Origin: Campylobacterales bacterium
Lineage (GTDB): Bacteria > Campylobacterota > Campylobacteria > Campylobacterales > Sulfurospirillaceae
Direction of reading: 5' to 3'
DNA length: 64,000 bases
Assembly: GCA_016930915.1 (NCBI GenBank)
Contig: JAFGFU010000014.1
Coordinates: forward strand, 62,001 to 126,000
The notes under the pieces were generated by a model, which had not been told where the DNA came from, did no database searches, and saw only the letters and a program-made list of their open reading frames with translations. The translations under genes and the position numbers were made by a program. Every line of letters starts with the position of its first letter. Position 1 is the first letter of the stretch. Below, one piece after another: positions 53,424 to 63,030 of this stretch.

Positions 53424-54254
53424 ATGCACCTTTCAATTACGCATGATATGCTTGCTATCACAATCCAAGAGGACTCGAAGACATTTTATTATTTGCAAAA
53501 CATAGCCAATAAAAATTTCCAAAAGAAAATTGGACGTAAAGAAAAAATGATTATTTTTAAAGAAGATGATGAAATTGTTCAACGTCGTTATTTTCTAAAA
53601 TTATTGAGTAAAATTTATCTAAGAAAAACTAATAATCATGAGCATGCGTCTCTCATCGAAAATGCGTTAGATAGAAGCATCAAAATTGCACTTTTAAAGT
53701 CTAATCAAGTTTTACAAAAGATGAATATTCGTGTTGTGATTGAAGATAATTATGCCGTTGTTTTTCATTTAGGTTCTCATAATACCCTCTTTGCATCGTA
53801 TCTTAAAAGCTATTTTAAAGATCATTTAGTGAGAATTCGTCCTAAAAATAGCACTATTACACTTTATCCGAATTCTAATGTAACTGTAAAACTTTTAGAA
53901 AAACTTTTTGAACAAAAAGAGTTGTTTGGTTGTTTTGTAGAGTTTACATATGTTAAAGAAGAGTTTTTAGCATACAAAAAAAGTTTTGTGGCAAAACGTG
54001 TGAAAAGAAACCGTTATAACGCACTTTTTTCTCTTCTTGAAGAGTACTTTGGTATTTTAGGATGTAAGGTGGAAGACTCTTTTGATATTATTAGACAAAA
54101 TTATCTTTTGCTTGTAAAAAAATATCATCCAGATAGTTGCGGACTTTATGATGGAGATTTACATGTAAAGTATGTTGCGAAGTTTCAAGAGGTTCAAAAT
54201 GCCTATGAAATGCTCAAAATGCACTTTAAACATTCTGAAGCAAAGATTGCTTAG
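53424..54254 (+). CDS. protein with C-terminal J domain
   Basis: 276 residues. The last 65 form a DnaJ-like domain (YFGILGCKVEDSFDIIRQNYLLLVKKYHPDSCG then KFQEVQNAYEMLKMHF) with an intact HPD. The first 200 residues are basic and I do not recognise them, and there are no Gly/Phe or zinc regions. It is probably a specialised co-chaperone that recruits DnaK to one client. The ATG at 53424 is better spaced from AAGG (53411-53414) than that at 53415. It converges on rpoN with a 4-base overlap. A TTACATGTAA copy encodes DLHVKYV. Confidence 0.82.
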   Translation: MHLSITHDMLAITIQEDSKTFYYLQNIANKNFQKKIGRKEKMIIFKEDDEIVQRRYFLKLLSKIYLRKTNNHEHASLIENALDRSIKIALLKSNQVLQKMNIRVVIEDNYAVVFHLGSHNTLFASYLKSYFKDHLVRIRPKNSTITLYPNSNVTVKLLEKLFEQKELFGCFVEFTYVKEEFLAYKKSFVAKRVKRNRYNALFSLLEEYFGILGCKVEDSFDIIRQNYLLLVKKYHPDSCGLYDGDLHVKYVAKFQEVQNAYEMLKMHFKHSEAKIA

Positions 54255-55522
54255 CATGTTAGTGTATACAGTTTTTTCCGTTCTGAAGAGCTTGCGATAT
54301 TGAACTGTTGACGATATTTTGTAATGGTTCGCCTCACCATTTTAATATTAAATTTACCCTCAATAAGTTCAAGAAGTTTAATATCACTAAGAGGTTTTCC
54401 TTTATTCTCCTGCTTAACGAGTTCAATCATATATTCTTTAATAGCACTATTAGAAATATCTTCTTCAAGTGCTGTTGCAAAGAACTGTTTTAAAGGAATT
54501 ACCCCACGAGAACATGAAAGATATTTCCCAGCAATGGCACGTGAAATAGTAGAAGGATTACGTCCTAAATCATCGGCTAAATCTTTGAGTTTCATTGGCT
54601 TGATGGCTTTCCCAAAGAAAAAATCGTATTGATACTCTACAATCATTAATCCAATTTTAAACAGGGTAGCTTTACGCATTTCTAAGGCATCAATCAAATC
54701 TTTAGCATCTTTTATTTTTTGTGAAATAAAACTATGTGTTTCATCCAGACCTTCTGTATCAATTAAGACTTCAGGATAATAAGCATCATTTAATTTTACT
54801 TCAACAACTCCATCTGTATTATAAATAAAAATATCAGGAACAACTTCTCGTTCATCTTCTAAAAAATCAATTGCTGGTGGATTTTTAAAACGCTTAATCA
54901 CACTTAGTGCATCATGAAACAAAGGTTCCTTTCCAAATGATTCAATATTTTCAAAATGTATAATTAGCTTTTCTACTGTTTGATAGAGCCTCTCTTCTAA
55001 ATCAAGGTCTTGAAGTTGAAATAAAAATGCTTCTTTAAGATCAAGCGCTGCAACGCCTAAAGGTTCAATATAAGCAAAGCGCTGTCTTATTTTTTCAATC
55101 TCATCACGTTTTACATGTAGTTTTTGAGCAATTTCATCTAAAGCTTCGACTTCAAAATACCCTTCTGAATCGATGTTCTCAATAATTTCATACGCAATAC
55201 ATTGTGATTTTTCTGTGGGAAAGAGTGGAGGATTTATTTGTTCATAAAGTACTTGAAAGAGCGACTTTTTATCCAACGTTAAAGCTTCAATGGTATCAGA
55301 AACTGATGTTTTAGATACTTCTTGAAAAAAAGTTTTCTTTTCAAATTTTTTTTCAGGGATTTCAGAACCTGCTTTAATCACAATAAAAGGATTTTCTTGA
55401 ACAAAAGGTTCTAGCGTTTCTACTAAAGTTTCGAGATTTGACTGCAAAATAGGCAACCAACCTCTAAGAGTTGAAGAAAACTTTTGTTTACTTGTTTGTA
55501 CAGTAGAAACCCTAAGTTTCAA
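54251..55522 (-). CDS. rpoN: RNA polymerase sigma-54 factor
   Basis: The alternative sigma factor that directs flagellar rod, hook and junction genes in Campylobacterota and needs an activator such as FlgR. The 423 residues have a Gln-containing activator-interacting N-terminus (LRGWLPILQSNLETLVETLEPFVQENPF). The core-binding domain (FAYIEPLGVAALDLKEAFLFQL) and helix-turn-helix (MKLKDLADDLGRNPSTISRAIAGKY) follow. The C-terminal RpoN box is VRRTITKYRQQFNI. It is slightly short, as in relatives. lptB lies 26 bases upstream. Confidence 0.95.
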   Translation of the reverse strand: MKLRVSTVQTSKQKFSSTLRGWLPILQSNLETLVETLEPFVQENPFIVIKAGSEIPEKKFEKKTFFQEVSKTSVSDTIEALTLDKKSLFQVLYEQINPPLFPTEKSQCIAYEIIENIDSEGYFEVEALDEIAQKLHVKRDEIEKIRQRFAYIEPLGVAALDLKEAFLFQLQDLDLEERLYQTVEKLIIHFENIESFGKEPLFHDALSVIKRFKNPPAIDFLEDEREVVPDIFIYNTDGVVEVKLNDAYYPEVLIDTEGLDETHSFISQKIKDAKDLIDALEMRKATLFKIGLMIVEYQYDFFFGKAIKPMKLKDLADDLGRNPSTISRAIAGKYLSCSRGVIPLKQFFATALEEDISNSAIKEYMIELVKQENKGKPLSDIKLLELIEGKFNIKMVRRTITKYRQQFNIASSSERKKLYTLTC

Positions 55523-55548
55523 AATCCATCTCCCTTACCCTTTAGGGT

Positions 55549-56271
55549 TTAAAATCGAAAATCTTCACCAAGATAATACGTTTTAACCAGTTTGTTTTGA
55601 GAAACTTCTTCACTACTGCCACTTGCCAACAAGGTACCATCTTTAAGCACATACGCTCTATCACAAATGGCAAGTGTTTCACGAACATTATGGTCTGTAA
55701 TTAAAACGCCAATACCAAGCTTTGCTAGCTCTTGTACAATACTTTGAATATCAGAAACAGCAATGGGATCAACTCCTGCAAAGGGCTCATCTAAGAGTAG
55801 AAATTTAGGTTGCAAAACCAGTGAACGCGCAATTTCACAGCGTCTTCGCTCTCCTCCACTTAAACTTACGCCATTTCGCTTGCGAATAGGTTCAATATTT
55901 AAAAGATTTAACAGTTCTTCCACACGTTTCATAGCATCCTCTTTATCAGGATGAATAATCTCAGCAGCAAGCATAATATTCTCTTCGACACTTAAATCTT
56001 TAAAGATACTTGATTCCTGAGGCAAATATCCAATACCCAATTTTGCTCTTACATGTAAAGGAATTTGAGTGACATCTTGATTGTCAAAATAAATGGCACC
56101 CGAACTAGGAGGAATAAGTCCACAAATCATATAAAACATCGTTGTCTTACCCGCACCGTTTGGTCCTAAAAGACCTACAACTTCACCGCTGTGAACTTCT
56201 AGAGAAACTCCTTTAATAATCTGTGTCTTTTTGATTGTTTTTTCTAATTGCTGAACTTTAAGCGTATGCAT
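55549..56271 (-). CDS. lptB: LPS export ABC transporter ATP-binding protein
   Basis: LptB powers extraction of lipopolysaccharide from the inner membrane by LptFG. The 240 residues have Walker A (GLLGPNGAGKTTMFYMICGL), Q-loop YLPQESSIFKDLSVEENIM, signature SLSGGERRRCEIARSL, Walker B LLLDEPFAGVDPIAV and H-loop LITDHNVRETLAICDRAY. All of these are LptB-like, including the PFAGVDP wording. The ATG at 56271, with AAGG upstream, is preferred to the longer frame from 56319 inside tsaE. Confidence 0.94.
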   Translation of the reverse strand: MHTLKVQQLEKTIKKTQIIKGVSLEVHSGEVVGLLGPNGAGKTTMFYMICGLIPPSSGAIYFDNQDVTQIPLHVRAKLGIGYLPQESSIFKDLSVEENIMLAAEIIHPDKEDAMKRVEELLNLLNIEPIRKRNGVSLSGGERRRCEIARSLVLQPKFLLLDEPFAGVDPIAVSDIQSIVQELAKLGIGVLITDHNVRETLAICDRAYVLKDGTLLASGSSEEVSQNKLVKTYYLGEDFRF

Positions 56272-56689
56272 GCATGTGAACCTTATAATGTCGTTGTAAA
56301 TCATGGGGACTAATGTCAATTGTACTGTATTCTATACCAAAATGATGTAAGAGTTTTTCAAATTCATCATCACCCCATTCAATGAGATGATAGCCTGGTA
56401 AATCTAACTTTTCGACGAGACCGCTTTTTAAAAATCCTTCACTACCACACTGATAAATATCATAGTGAAATAGTTTTCCTTCATATTCATGTAAAATCGA
56501 AAATGTAGGAGAAGAGATAGCTTCTTGAATATCTAAAGCCTTTGCAAAAGCCTTTACAAAAGCCGTTTTACCACTTGCAAGCGTACCTCTTAAAAGCAGG
56601 ACTCCTGATGAACCTAACGCTTCTTTTATCTCTTTTGCAAACATCTCTAAGTGTGCTAAATCACACACTTTCTCATATGTTGGACTCAT
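56258..56689 (-). CDS. tsaE: tRNA threonylcarbamoyladenosine synthesis ATPase
   Basis: TsaE is the ATPase that resets the TsaBD complex in t6A tRNA modification. The 143 residues have a P-loop (LLRGTLASGKTAFVKAFAKAL near 32-50), SSPTFSILHEYEG near 60, LFHYDIYQC near 72 and HLIEWGDDEFE near 100. The 3' end overlaps lptB and the start overlaps the trpD stop by 4 bases. Confidence 0.93.
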   Translation of the reverse strand: MSPTYEKVCDLAHLEMFAKEIKEALGSSGVLLLRGTLASGKTAFVKAFAKALDIQEAISSPTFSILHEYEGKLFHYDIYQCGSEGFLKSGLVEKLDLPGYHLIEWGDDEFEKLLHHFGIEYSTIDISPHDLQRHYKVHMHAYA

Positions 56690-57669
56690 ATAAGATACGA
56701 GAGCTTGATAATTTCACCAAGCTTATCCCACGCTTTTTTACTCTCAATGGCATAGTGCATCATCTCAAGACCTTCTTGCATATCTCTGGCTTTACCATCC
56801 ACCATCAAAGCACATGCGCCATTTAAAAGCACAATATCACGCTTAGCACCTTTTTCATCGCCCCGTAAAATAGCACGAGTGATTTCAGCATTTTCCACAC
56901 TCTCTCCGCCTCGAATCGCCTCAAGTGGTGCAAGTTTAAAACCATACGCTTGAGGGTCAATTTCACCTTCATGCATGGTCTGATTTTCAATCATGGTGTA
57001 TCGAGTAGGAGAACAAATACTCACTTCATCTAATCCATCAAGAGAGCTAAGTACCATGCTCTTTGTCGTACCTAAAGCTCTTAATGCCTTGCTAAAACGC
57101 TCAATATAATCCACGTGAAAAACACCTACCATCTGTTTTTGAGCTCCTGCAGGATTGGCTAGAGGTCCTAACATATTGAAAATCGTACGATGGGAAAGGC
57201 TTCTTCGAATGGGCATAATGTGTTTCATGCACGGATGATGGTTCATTGCAAACATAAACACAAACCCGCACTCTTCAAGCATTTTCACTTGTTTTTCTGG
57301 GCTTAACGTCAGATTGAGTCCTAGGGCTTTAAGCACATCTGCACTACCAGAAAGTGACGTTGCTGAACCACTACCATGCTTCGCTACCTTACAGCCAAGG
57401 CTTGCTAAAACAATGGATGTCGTAGTCGAAATATTGAATGTACCACTTTTGTCTCCGCCCGTACCTACAATATCTATGATTTCAGCTTTTAAATTTTCGG
57501 GGATCTCCAACTTTACGCTGTGTTCTCTCATAACATTTGCAGCAGCAGCAATTTCTTCAAAACTCTCACCTCGATCATAAAGCTCCACCAAAAAATGAGC
57601 AGCTTCTTCTGTGCTTAATTTATTTTCAAAAAGTGCATCAAACTTTGCATAAGCTTCTTGATAAGTCAT
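56686..57669 (-). CDS. trpD: anthranilate phosphoribosyltransferase
   Basis: TrpD joins anthranilate and PRPP in tryptophan synthesis. The 327 residues contain the PRPP/Mg motif IVGTGGDKSGTFNISTTTSIV near 66-85, KHGSGSATSLSGSADVLKALG near 95-115, NHHPCMKHIMPIRRSLSHRTIFNMLGPLANPAG near 142-173, and SSLDGLDEVS near 210. It lies between tsaE and an S4-domain gene, overlapping both by 4 bases, and away from trpC. No other trp gene is adjacent. Confidence 0.94.
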   Translation of the reverse strand: MTYQEAYAKFDALFENKLSTEEAAHFLVELYDRGESFEEIAAAANVMREHSVKLEIPENLKAEIIDIVGTGGDKSGTFNISTTTSIVLASLGCKVAKHGSGSATSLSGSADVLKALGLNLTLSPEKQVKMLEECGFVFMFAMNHHPCMKHIMPIRRSLSHRTIFNMLGPLANPAGAQKQMVGVFHVDYIERFSKALRALGTTKSMVLSSLDGLDEVSICSPTRYTMIENQTMHEGEIDPQAYGFKLAPLEAIRGGESVENAEITRAILRGDEKGAKRDIVLLNGACALMVDGKARDMQEGLEMMHYAIESKKAWDKLGEIIKLSYLI

Positions 57670-57914
57670 TGCATTTCCCTTACATAATCATTTTGTTGTG
57701 TTTTTGGAATAGTTTTTGTCGCAGGGATTTGTAAGACTTCATACTTCATAATTTTTTCTAAATAGGCAATAGTAATAATATCCCCAACTTTAACATCTTT
57801 AGCAGGCTTCACAACCACACCATTAATGCTTACAACGCCATTTTTGCACATATCTTCAGAGACGGCTCGACGTTTCGTAATATTTACACTGTTTAAAAAT
57901 TTATCAACACGCAT
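57666..57914 (-). CDS. S4-domain RNA-binding protein
   Basis: 82 residues beginning [32 protein letters not shown]. This is an S4 RNA-binding fold like that of Hsp15/RqcP, which bind ribosomal RNA or stalled large subunits. The tail ([24 protein letters not shown]) completes the family pattern. A Campylobacterota homologue sits near rpoN and argG to my recollection. The exact role is not known. Confidence 0.88.
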   Translation of the reverse strand: MRVDKFLNSVNITKRRAVSEDMCKNGVVSINGVVVKPAKDVKVGDIITIAYLEKIMKYEVLQIPATKTIPKTQQNDYVREMQ

Positions 57915-57984
57915 TAAAAACTTCTTTCACTGTGATTTAGGGCTCATTTTATCGAAAGAATATTTAAACTTGCTTTTTAAGCTT

Positions 57985-57994
57985 TTACATGTAA
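57985..57994. repeat. intergenic TTACATGTAA palindrome before argG
   Basis: An exact copy extended to GCTTTTACATGTAAAAAGC, between the divergent S4-domain gene and argG. Confidence 0.9.
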
Positions 57995-58030
57995 AAAGCG
58001 TATTAAGTTATAAGCAAAGTTTTTACAAAG

Positions 58031-58058
58031 TTGCGCTACCATCACGCTATTCTATAAA
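58031..58058 (+). promoter_or_regulatory. possible argG promoter
   Basis: TTGCGC at 58031-58036 and TATAAA at 58053-58058 are 16 bases apart, 19 bases before the argG ATG. Upstream at 57985 lies a TTACATGTAA copy within a longer imperfect palindrome. Confidence 0.5.
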
Positions 58059-58077
58059 TTCTATGAGGATTCGTATT

Positions 58078-59307
58078 ATGAAAAAAAATGTCAAAAAAGT
58101 CGTTTTAGCGTATTCAGGTGGATTGGATACTAGTATTATTTTAAAGTGGCTCCAAGATGAGTATCAATGTGAAGTTGTTACGTTTACTGCCGACATCGGT
58201 CAAGGTGAAGAGCTAGAACCTGCACGCAAAAAAGCGCTCTCTTTAGGCATCAAGCCAGAAAATATTTTTATTGAAGATTTAAAAGAAGAATTTGTACGTG
58301 ATTATGTATTTCCTATGTTTAGAGCCAATGCGATTTATGAGGGTGAGTATCTTTTAGGTACCTCAATTGCCAGACCACTTATCGCTAAACGTCAAGCAGA
58401 GATTGCTGCATTGGTGGGTGCAGATGGTGTAAGTCATGGTGCAACGGGTAAAGGTAATGATCAAGTCCGTTTTGAAATGGGTTATCTTTCCATGAACTCT
58501 GATTTAGTGATTATCGCTCCATGGCGTGAATGGGATTTGAACTCTCGTGAAAAACTGCTTGCATATGCTGAAAAAAATGGCATTAGTATTGAGAAAAAGC
58601 CAGGTAAGTCGCCCTACTCTATGGATGCAAACTTGCTTCATATCTCTTATGAAGGTTTAGTTCTTGAGAACCCAGCTGCTGAGCCAGAAGAAGATATGTG
58701 GCGATGGACGGTTAGCCCTGAAAAAGCACCTGATCTTGCAGAAGTCATTGAAATCACCTATGAAAAAGGTGATCCAGTAGCCCTAAACGGTGTTAAACTA
58801 ACTCCAGCAAATATGCTTACAAAGCTCAATGAACTAGGATGTAAACATGGCATTGGTCGTACCGATATCGTTGAAAACCGTTTTGTAGGAATGAAAAGTA
58901 GAGGATGTTATGAAACACCTGGTGGTACGATTATGCTTCGAGCACACAGAGCGATTGAGAGTATTACATTGGATCGTGAAGCGGCACACTTTAAAGATGA
59001 GATTATGCCTCGCTATGCTAAAACAATTTACAACGGCTTTTGGTTCTCACCTGAACGTGAAATGATGCAAGCGGCCATTGATAAATCACAAGAGAGCGTC
59101 AATGGTACTGTAAAGCTTAAACTTTACAAAGGCAATGTTTCTGTTATTGGGAGAGATTCAAAAACCAATAACCTTTTCAACGAAGCATTTTGTACGTTTG
59201 AAGAAGATGAAGTATATAACCAAAAAGACGCAGAGGGTTTTATTAAACTTAATGCATTACGCTTTATTATTAGTGGGAAAAATAGAAAAAAGCAAGGCAA
59301 AGCATAA
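58078..59307 (+). CDS. argG: argininosuccinate synthase
   Basis: ArgG joins citrulline and aspartate with ATP in arginine synthesis. The 409 residues from the ATG at 58078 (GAGGA upstream) show [18 protein letters not shown] at the start, the ATP pyrophosphatase loop. [12 protein letters not shown] near 90, [14 protein letters not shown] near 117, [17 protein letters not shown] near 180 and [26 protein letters not shown] near 260 follow. The open frame upstream of 58078 is not coding. Confidence 0.96.
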   Translation: MKKNVKKVVLAYSGGLDTSIILKWLQDEYQCEVVTFTADIGQGEELEPARKKALSLGIKPENIFIEDLKEEFVRDYVFPMFRANAIYEGEYLLGTSIARPLIAKRQAEIAALVGADGVSHGATGKGNDQVRFEMGYLSMNSDLVIIAPWREWDLNSREKLLAYAEKNGISIEKKPGKSPYSMDANLLHISYEGLVLENPAAEPEEDMWRWTVSPEKAPDLAEVIEITYEKGDPVALNGVKLTPANMLTKLNELGCKHGIGRTDIVENRFVGMKSRGCYETPGGTIMLRAHRAIESITLDREAAHFKDEIMPRYAKTIYNGFWFSPEREMMQAAIDKSQESVNGTVKLKLYKGNVSVIGRDSKTNNLFNEAFCTFEEDEVYNQKDAEGFIKLNALRFIISGKNRKKQGKA

Positions 59308-59313
59308 TTTTTT

Positions 59314-59736
59314 ATGGAAAAGTCAAGTGAAGATGAATGGAGTGACGAAGCAATTATGAATTTAGTACAAACTGTCACAAAAAGCTTAGAAGTGAGTTCC
59401 GAAGCCTTACATGTAATGCTACGTTTAAGGGCACAAGGAAAATTAGATTTTATACTGATTGATATTCGTGAAATTCCTGAATATTCCTCTTTAAGCATAA
59501 AAGGTACTGATATCTTGCTTCCAACATCAACCCTTCATCTTCACATAGATGAACTTAAGAAGCTACATGATTCTTTATTAGTCTTTTATTGCAGAAGTGC
59601 TAATCGAACATTGCACCTTTTGCACAGTTTAAAACGTATGGGATTTTCTAAAATAGCCCATTTAAGTGGTGGTATTATTGAGTATCAAGGTGAAAAAGTC
59701 AAAAATGCCCCACTCCCTAAAAATATTCGTTCTTAA
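59314..59736 (+). CDS. rhodanese-like sulfurtransferase
   Basis: 140 residues with a single rhodanese domain: LDFILIDIREIPEYSSLSIKGTDILLP near 43-70. The active-site Cys is in LLVFYCRSANRTLHLLHSLKRMGF near 92, and HLSGGIIEYQGEKV follows. The loop CRSANRT fits a sulfurtransferase. The substrate is unknown. It starts 6 bases after argG and has rplI 9 bases after. A TTACATGTAA copy at 59407 encodes ALHVML. Confidence 0.9.
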   Translation: MEKSSEDEWSDEAIMNLVQTVTKSLEVSSEALHVMLRLRAQGKLDFILIDIREIPEYSSLSIKGTDILLPTSTLHLHIDELKKLHDSLLVFYCRSANRTLHLLHSLKRMGFSKIAHLSGGIIEYQGEKVKNAPLPKNIRS

Positions 59737-59745
59737 GGAAAGAAA

Positions 59746-60192
59746 ATGAAAGTTTTATTGATTAAAGATGTTAAAGACCTTGGGAAAAAAGGTGAAATTA
59801 AAGAGGTTAAAGATGGTTACGGTCAAAACTTTTTAATTGGTAAGGGATTTGCTTTATTAGCGACCAATGAAGTTATGCGAAAATACGAATCAGATCAGCG
59901 TAAAAAAGCTGCTGCTGAAGCTGAAGAGATTGCAAATCTTAAAACCATTGAAAAACAATTGGGTGAATTAAAGCTAACAGTGAAACGTAAATTAGGAGCC
60001 AATGGAAGCTTATTTGGTGCCGTAACTAAAGATGAAATTGCACACGAGCTTAAAGAACAACATGCCATTGAAATTGATAAAAAAACTGTTGAAATTGAAC
60101 ATGCCATTAAAACAACAGGCAATTTTGATATTAGTATCAAATTGGGTCATGGTATTCATGCTACGCTTTCGCTTACAATTATTGGAGAATAA
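59746..60192 (+). CDS. rplI: 50S ribosomal protein L9
   Basis: 148 residues with the standard N-terminal domain ([37 protein letters not shown]). The long connecting helix ([28 protein letters not shown]) and C-terminal domain ([24 protein letters not shown]) follow. GGAAAG precedes the ATG. It sits ahead of hslVU. Confidence 0.97.
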   Translation: MKVLLIKDVKDLGKKGEIKEVKDGYGQNFLIGKGFALLATNEVMRKYESDQRKKAAAEAEEIANLKTIEKQLGELKLTVKRKLGANGSLFGAVTKDEIAHELKEQHAIEIDKKTVEIEHAIKTTGNFDISIKLGHGIHATLSLTIIGE

Positions 60193-60197
60193 ATACT

Positions 60198-60743
60198 ATG
60201 TTTGAAGCAACCACCATTCTTGCATGTCGCGGAGAAAACAGAGCGGTTATTGGCGGTGATGGACAAGTAACATTTGGCAATACTGTTCTAAAAAACAATG
60301 CAACTAAAATTCGTAAACTCTACAATGGTCAGATTTTAGCGGGTTTTGCAGGAAGTACTGCCGATGCATTTAACCTTTTTGATATGTTTGAGAGTATTTT
60401 AGAGCAAAAAAAAGGTGATTTGTATAAATCCGTCATTGAGTTTTCCAAAGAGTGGCGTAAAGATAAAATGTTACGCCGTTTAGAAGCGATGATGATTGTT
60501 TTAAATTGTGAGCATATCTTTATTTTAAGTGGCACAGGCGATGTGGTTGAGCCTGAAGATGGTAAAATCGCCGCTATTGGAAGTGGTGGAAATTATGCTA
60601 TTTCTGCAGCCCGTGCACTAGATCGCCATGCAACGTTAGACGAGGAGAGTCTCGTGAAAGAGAGTCTTAAAATTGCCAGTGAACTGTGTATTTACACGAA
60701 TGATCGTATTAAAACTTTTGTTTTAGAGAGTAACAAATCATGA
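60198..60743 (+). CDS. hslV: ATP-dependent protease peptidase subunit HslV
   Basis: The proteolytic ring of the HslUV (ClpYQ) protease. The 181 residues begin [28 protein letters not shown]. By comparison with other HslV the mature active-site Thr is Thr5, exposed after removal of the MFEA propeptide. [25 protein letters not shown] and [16 protein letters not shown] follow. The stop overlaps the hslU start (ATGA). Confidence 0.96.
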   Translation: MFEATTILACRGENRAVIGGDGQVTFGNTVLKNNATKIRKLYNGQILAGFAGSTADAFNLFDMFESILEQKKGDLYKSVIEFSKEWRKDKMLRRLEAMMIVLNCEHIFILSGTGDVVEPEDGKIAAIGSGGNYAISAARALDRHATLDEESLVKESLKIASELCIYTNDRIKTFVLESNKS

Positions 60744-62065
60744 ATTTAACACCCAAACAAATTGTCTCATACCTCGATGAATATATTATCGGTCAATTTA
60801 ATGCAAAAAAAGCGATTGCAATAGCGCTTCGTAACCGTTATCGTCGTCTTAAACTTGAAGGCGATATGGCAGAAGAAGTTATGCCTAAAAATATTTTAAT
60901 GATTGGCTCTACAGGTGTGGGTAAAACAGAAATTGCCAGACGTATGGCAAAAATGCTCTCACTCCCTTTTGTTAAAGTCGAAGCCAGTAAATATACAGAA
61001 GTTGGCTTTGTTGGACGTGATGTAGAATCTATGGTAAGAGATTTGATGATGGCGTCCATTAATCTTGTTAAAGCTGAACATAAAGAAAAAAATCAAGAAA
61101 ATATTACTTTACATGTAGAAAAAACAATTGTTGAAAAGTTGCTTCCGCCTTTACCTAAAGGTGTAAGTGAAGAGAAAAAAGTAGATTATGAAAAAAGCTT
61201 TGAAAAAATGCGCCAAAAGCTAAGAGATGGCGAACTAGATGAACTCAAAATTGAAATTGAAATTGCTCAAGGTGGTTCTGATTTGGGAGACTCATCACTC
61301 CCACCAGAGATGATAAAAGTTCAAGAATCATTCATTAAAATTTTAGGAACAGGTCAAAGTCCTATCAAAAAAGAGATGAAAGTTAAAGATGCCAAAGAAG
61401 CTCTTAAAATTGAAGCTAGTGAAAAGCTTTTAGATATGGAAGCTGTAAAAAGTGAGGCAAAAGAACGTGCACAAAATGGTGGTATCATTTTTATAGATGA
61501 AATTGATAAAATCGCTGTCAATGCTTCCCAATCGCACAGAAGTGACCCTAGCAAAGAGGGTGTACAACGGGACTTGCTTCCCATCGTTGAAGGAAGTGAT
61601 GTTAATACAAAATATGGAAGTATCAAAACAGATCATATTTTATTTATTTCCGCGGGAGCATTTCATCTAAGTAAACCCAGTGATTTAATTCCTGAACTTC
61701 AAGGTCGTTTTCCACTACGCGTGGAATTAAGTTCATTAACAGAAGAAGTTTTGTACCAAATTTTAACACAACCCAAAAACTCATTGCTTCGTCAATATCA
61801 GGCTTTATTGCAGACAGAAGGTGTCGAACTTATTTTTGAAGAAGAGGCCATTAAAGCTATCGCAAAAATTGCCCAAATGACCAATGAAAAAACTGAGGAT
61901 ATTGGGGCAAGACGTCTACATACAATCATTGAAAAAGTGCTAGAGGACATCAGTTTTACCGCCGATGAACATAAGGGTGAGACTTTACATGTAAAGAAAG
62001 AACTTGTCCATGAAAAGCTAGATGCTATTGTTGAAAATGAAGACAGTAGCCGTTATATTTTATAA
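60740..62065 (+). CDS. hslU: ATP-dependent protease ATPase subunit HslU
   Basis: The unfoldase partner of HslV. The 441 residues have [17 protein letters not shown] at the start, Walker A ([16 protein letters not shown] near 57), the HslU pore motif [15 protein letters not shown] near 85-97, and the helical intermediate domain (about 110-235). Walker B is [12 protein letters not shown] near 248, and the sensor-2 region is [21 protein letters not shown] near 390. The C-terminal SSRYIL is the tail that docks into HslV. TTACATGTAA at 61985 encodes TLHVKKE. Confidence 0.97.
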   Translation: MNLTPKQIVSYLDEYIIGQFNAKKAIAIALRNRYRRLKLEGDMAEEVMPKNILMIGSTGVGKTEIARRMAKMLSLPFVKVEASKYTEVGFVGRDVESMVRDLMMASINLVKAEHKEKNQENITLHVEKTIVEKLLPPLPKGVSEEKKVDYEKSFEKMRQKLRDGELDELKIEIEIAQGGSDLGDSSLPPEMIKVQESFIKILGTGQSPIKKEMKVKDAKEALKIEASEKLLDMEAVKSEAKERAQNGGIIFIDEIDKIAVNASQSHRSDPSKEGVQRDLLPIVEGSDVNTKYGSIKTDHILFISAGAFHLSKPSDLIPELQGRFPLRVELSSLTEEVLYQILTQPKNSLLRQYQALLQTEGVELIFEEEAIKAIAKIAQMTNEKTEDIGARRLHTIIEKVLEDISFTADEHKGETLHVKKELVHEKLDAIVENEDSSRYIL

Positions 62066-62080
62066 TTAAAAAGAAGCAAA

Positions 62081-62971
62081 ATGAACGAAAAAACAAAAAC
62101 AGGGTATGTTGCCGTTATTGGTAGACCAAATGCAGGAAAAAGCTCTTTACTTAATTGGCTTGTTGGTGAAAAACTCGCATTGGTATCGCATAAAGCCAAT
62201 GCAACACGAAAACGCTTGAATATTATAGCAATGCATGAAGATACGCAGATTATTTTTATTGACACCCCTGGTATTCACGAGCAAGAACGCCTTTTGAATC
62301 AATTTATGCTTGAAGAAGCTATGAAAGCTATGGGTGATTGTGATCTCATCTTATTTCTTGCTCCTGCTAGCGACACGCTTCAAGATTATGTTGATTTCTT
62401 AGCATTAAATAAGGCCAATATTCCTCATATGGTTTTATTAACAAAAACAGATAATATTTCTCAAACAGCACTTTTTAGTAAAATGACTGAATATCAAGCA
62501 TTTCAAGATAGGTTTGTAGCACTTATTCCCACTTCTATCAAGAAAGGAAGCTCACAATCCTATCTTTTGGAAACAATTTCAAAGTACATGCCGGAGCATC
62601 CCTACCTTTATGACCCTGAAATCCTTACCACAGAGCGATTACGAGATATTTATAAAGAGCTGATTCGCGAAGCAATTTTTGAGCACACCAGTGATGAAAT
62701 ACCCTATTTTGCGGATGTAATTATCGATAAAATCGATGAAAAAGAAACAATCGATAATATTTATGCTACTATTATTGTCGACAAAAAGAGTCAAAAAGGG
62801 ATTGTGATCGGCAAAGATGGGCAAACTATAAAAAGAATTGGCTCACATGCACGTAAACTGATTGAACTTTTATCGCAAAAGCGTGTATTTTTGAAACTGG
62901 TTGTTGTTGTAAAACAAGGCTGGAGTCAAGACAAAGAAATATTGAAGAAAATCGGTTATATAGTCGAATAA
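62081..62971 (+). CDS. era: GTPase Era
   Basis: Era is a ribosome-associated GTPase needed for 16S rRNA and 30S maturation. The 296 residues show G1 (VIGRPNAGKSSLLNWLVGEKLALVSHKANATRKR), G3 (IFIDTPGIHEQERLLN) and G4 (MVLLTKTDNI). The C-terminal KH domain is KGIVIGKDGQTIKRIGSHARK near 243-262. It follows hslU by 15 bases. Confidence 0.96.
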   Translation: MNEKTKTGYVAVIGRPNAGKSSLLNWLVGEKLALVSHKANATRKRLNIIAMHEDTQIIFIDTPGIHEQERLLNQFMLEEAMKAMGDCDLILFLAPASDTLQDYVDFLALNKANIPHMVLLTKTDNISQTALFSKMTEYQAFQDRFVALIPTSIKKGSSQSYLLETISKYMPEHPYLYDPEILTTERLRDIYKELIREAIFEHTSDEIPYFADVIIDKIDEKETIDNIYATIIVDKKSQKGIVIGKDGQTIKRIGSHARKLIELLSQKRVFLKLVVVVKQGWSQDKEILKKIGYIVE

Positions 62972-63030
62972 AGAAATCTGTTAAGATCGTTCGTTTTGGA
63001 ACGAAATTTTTAAACTAAAAGGTTTTAAAA

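Noticed and set aside
1191-61994. TTACATGTAA as a classical repressor box (Fur, Fnr or similar)
   Set aside because: The copies are too numerous and mostly inside genes. Their targets share no regulon, and the sequence does not match the Fur or Fnr/Crp consensus. A DNA-level signal fits better.
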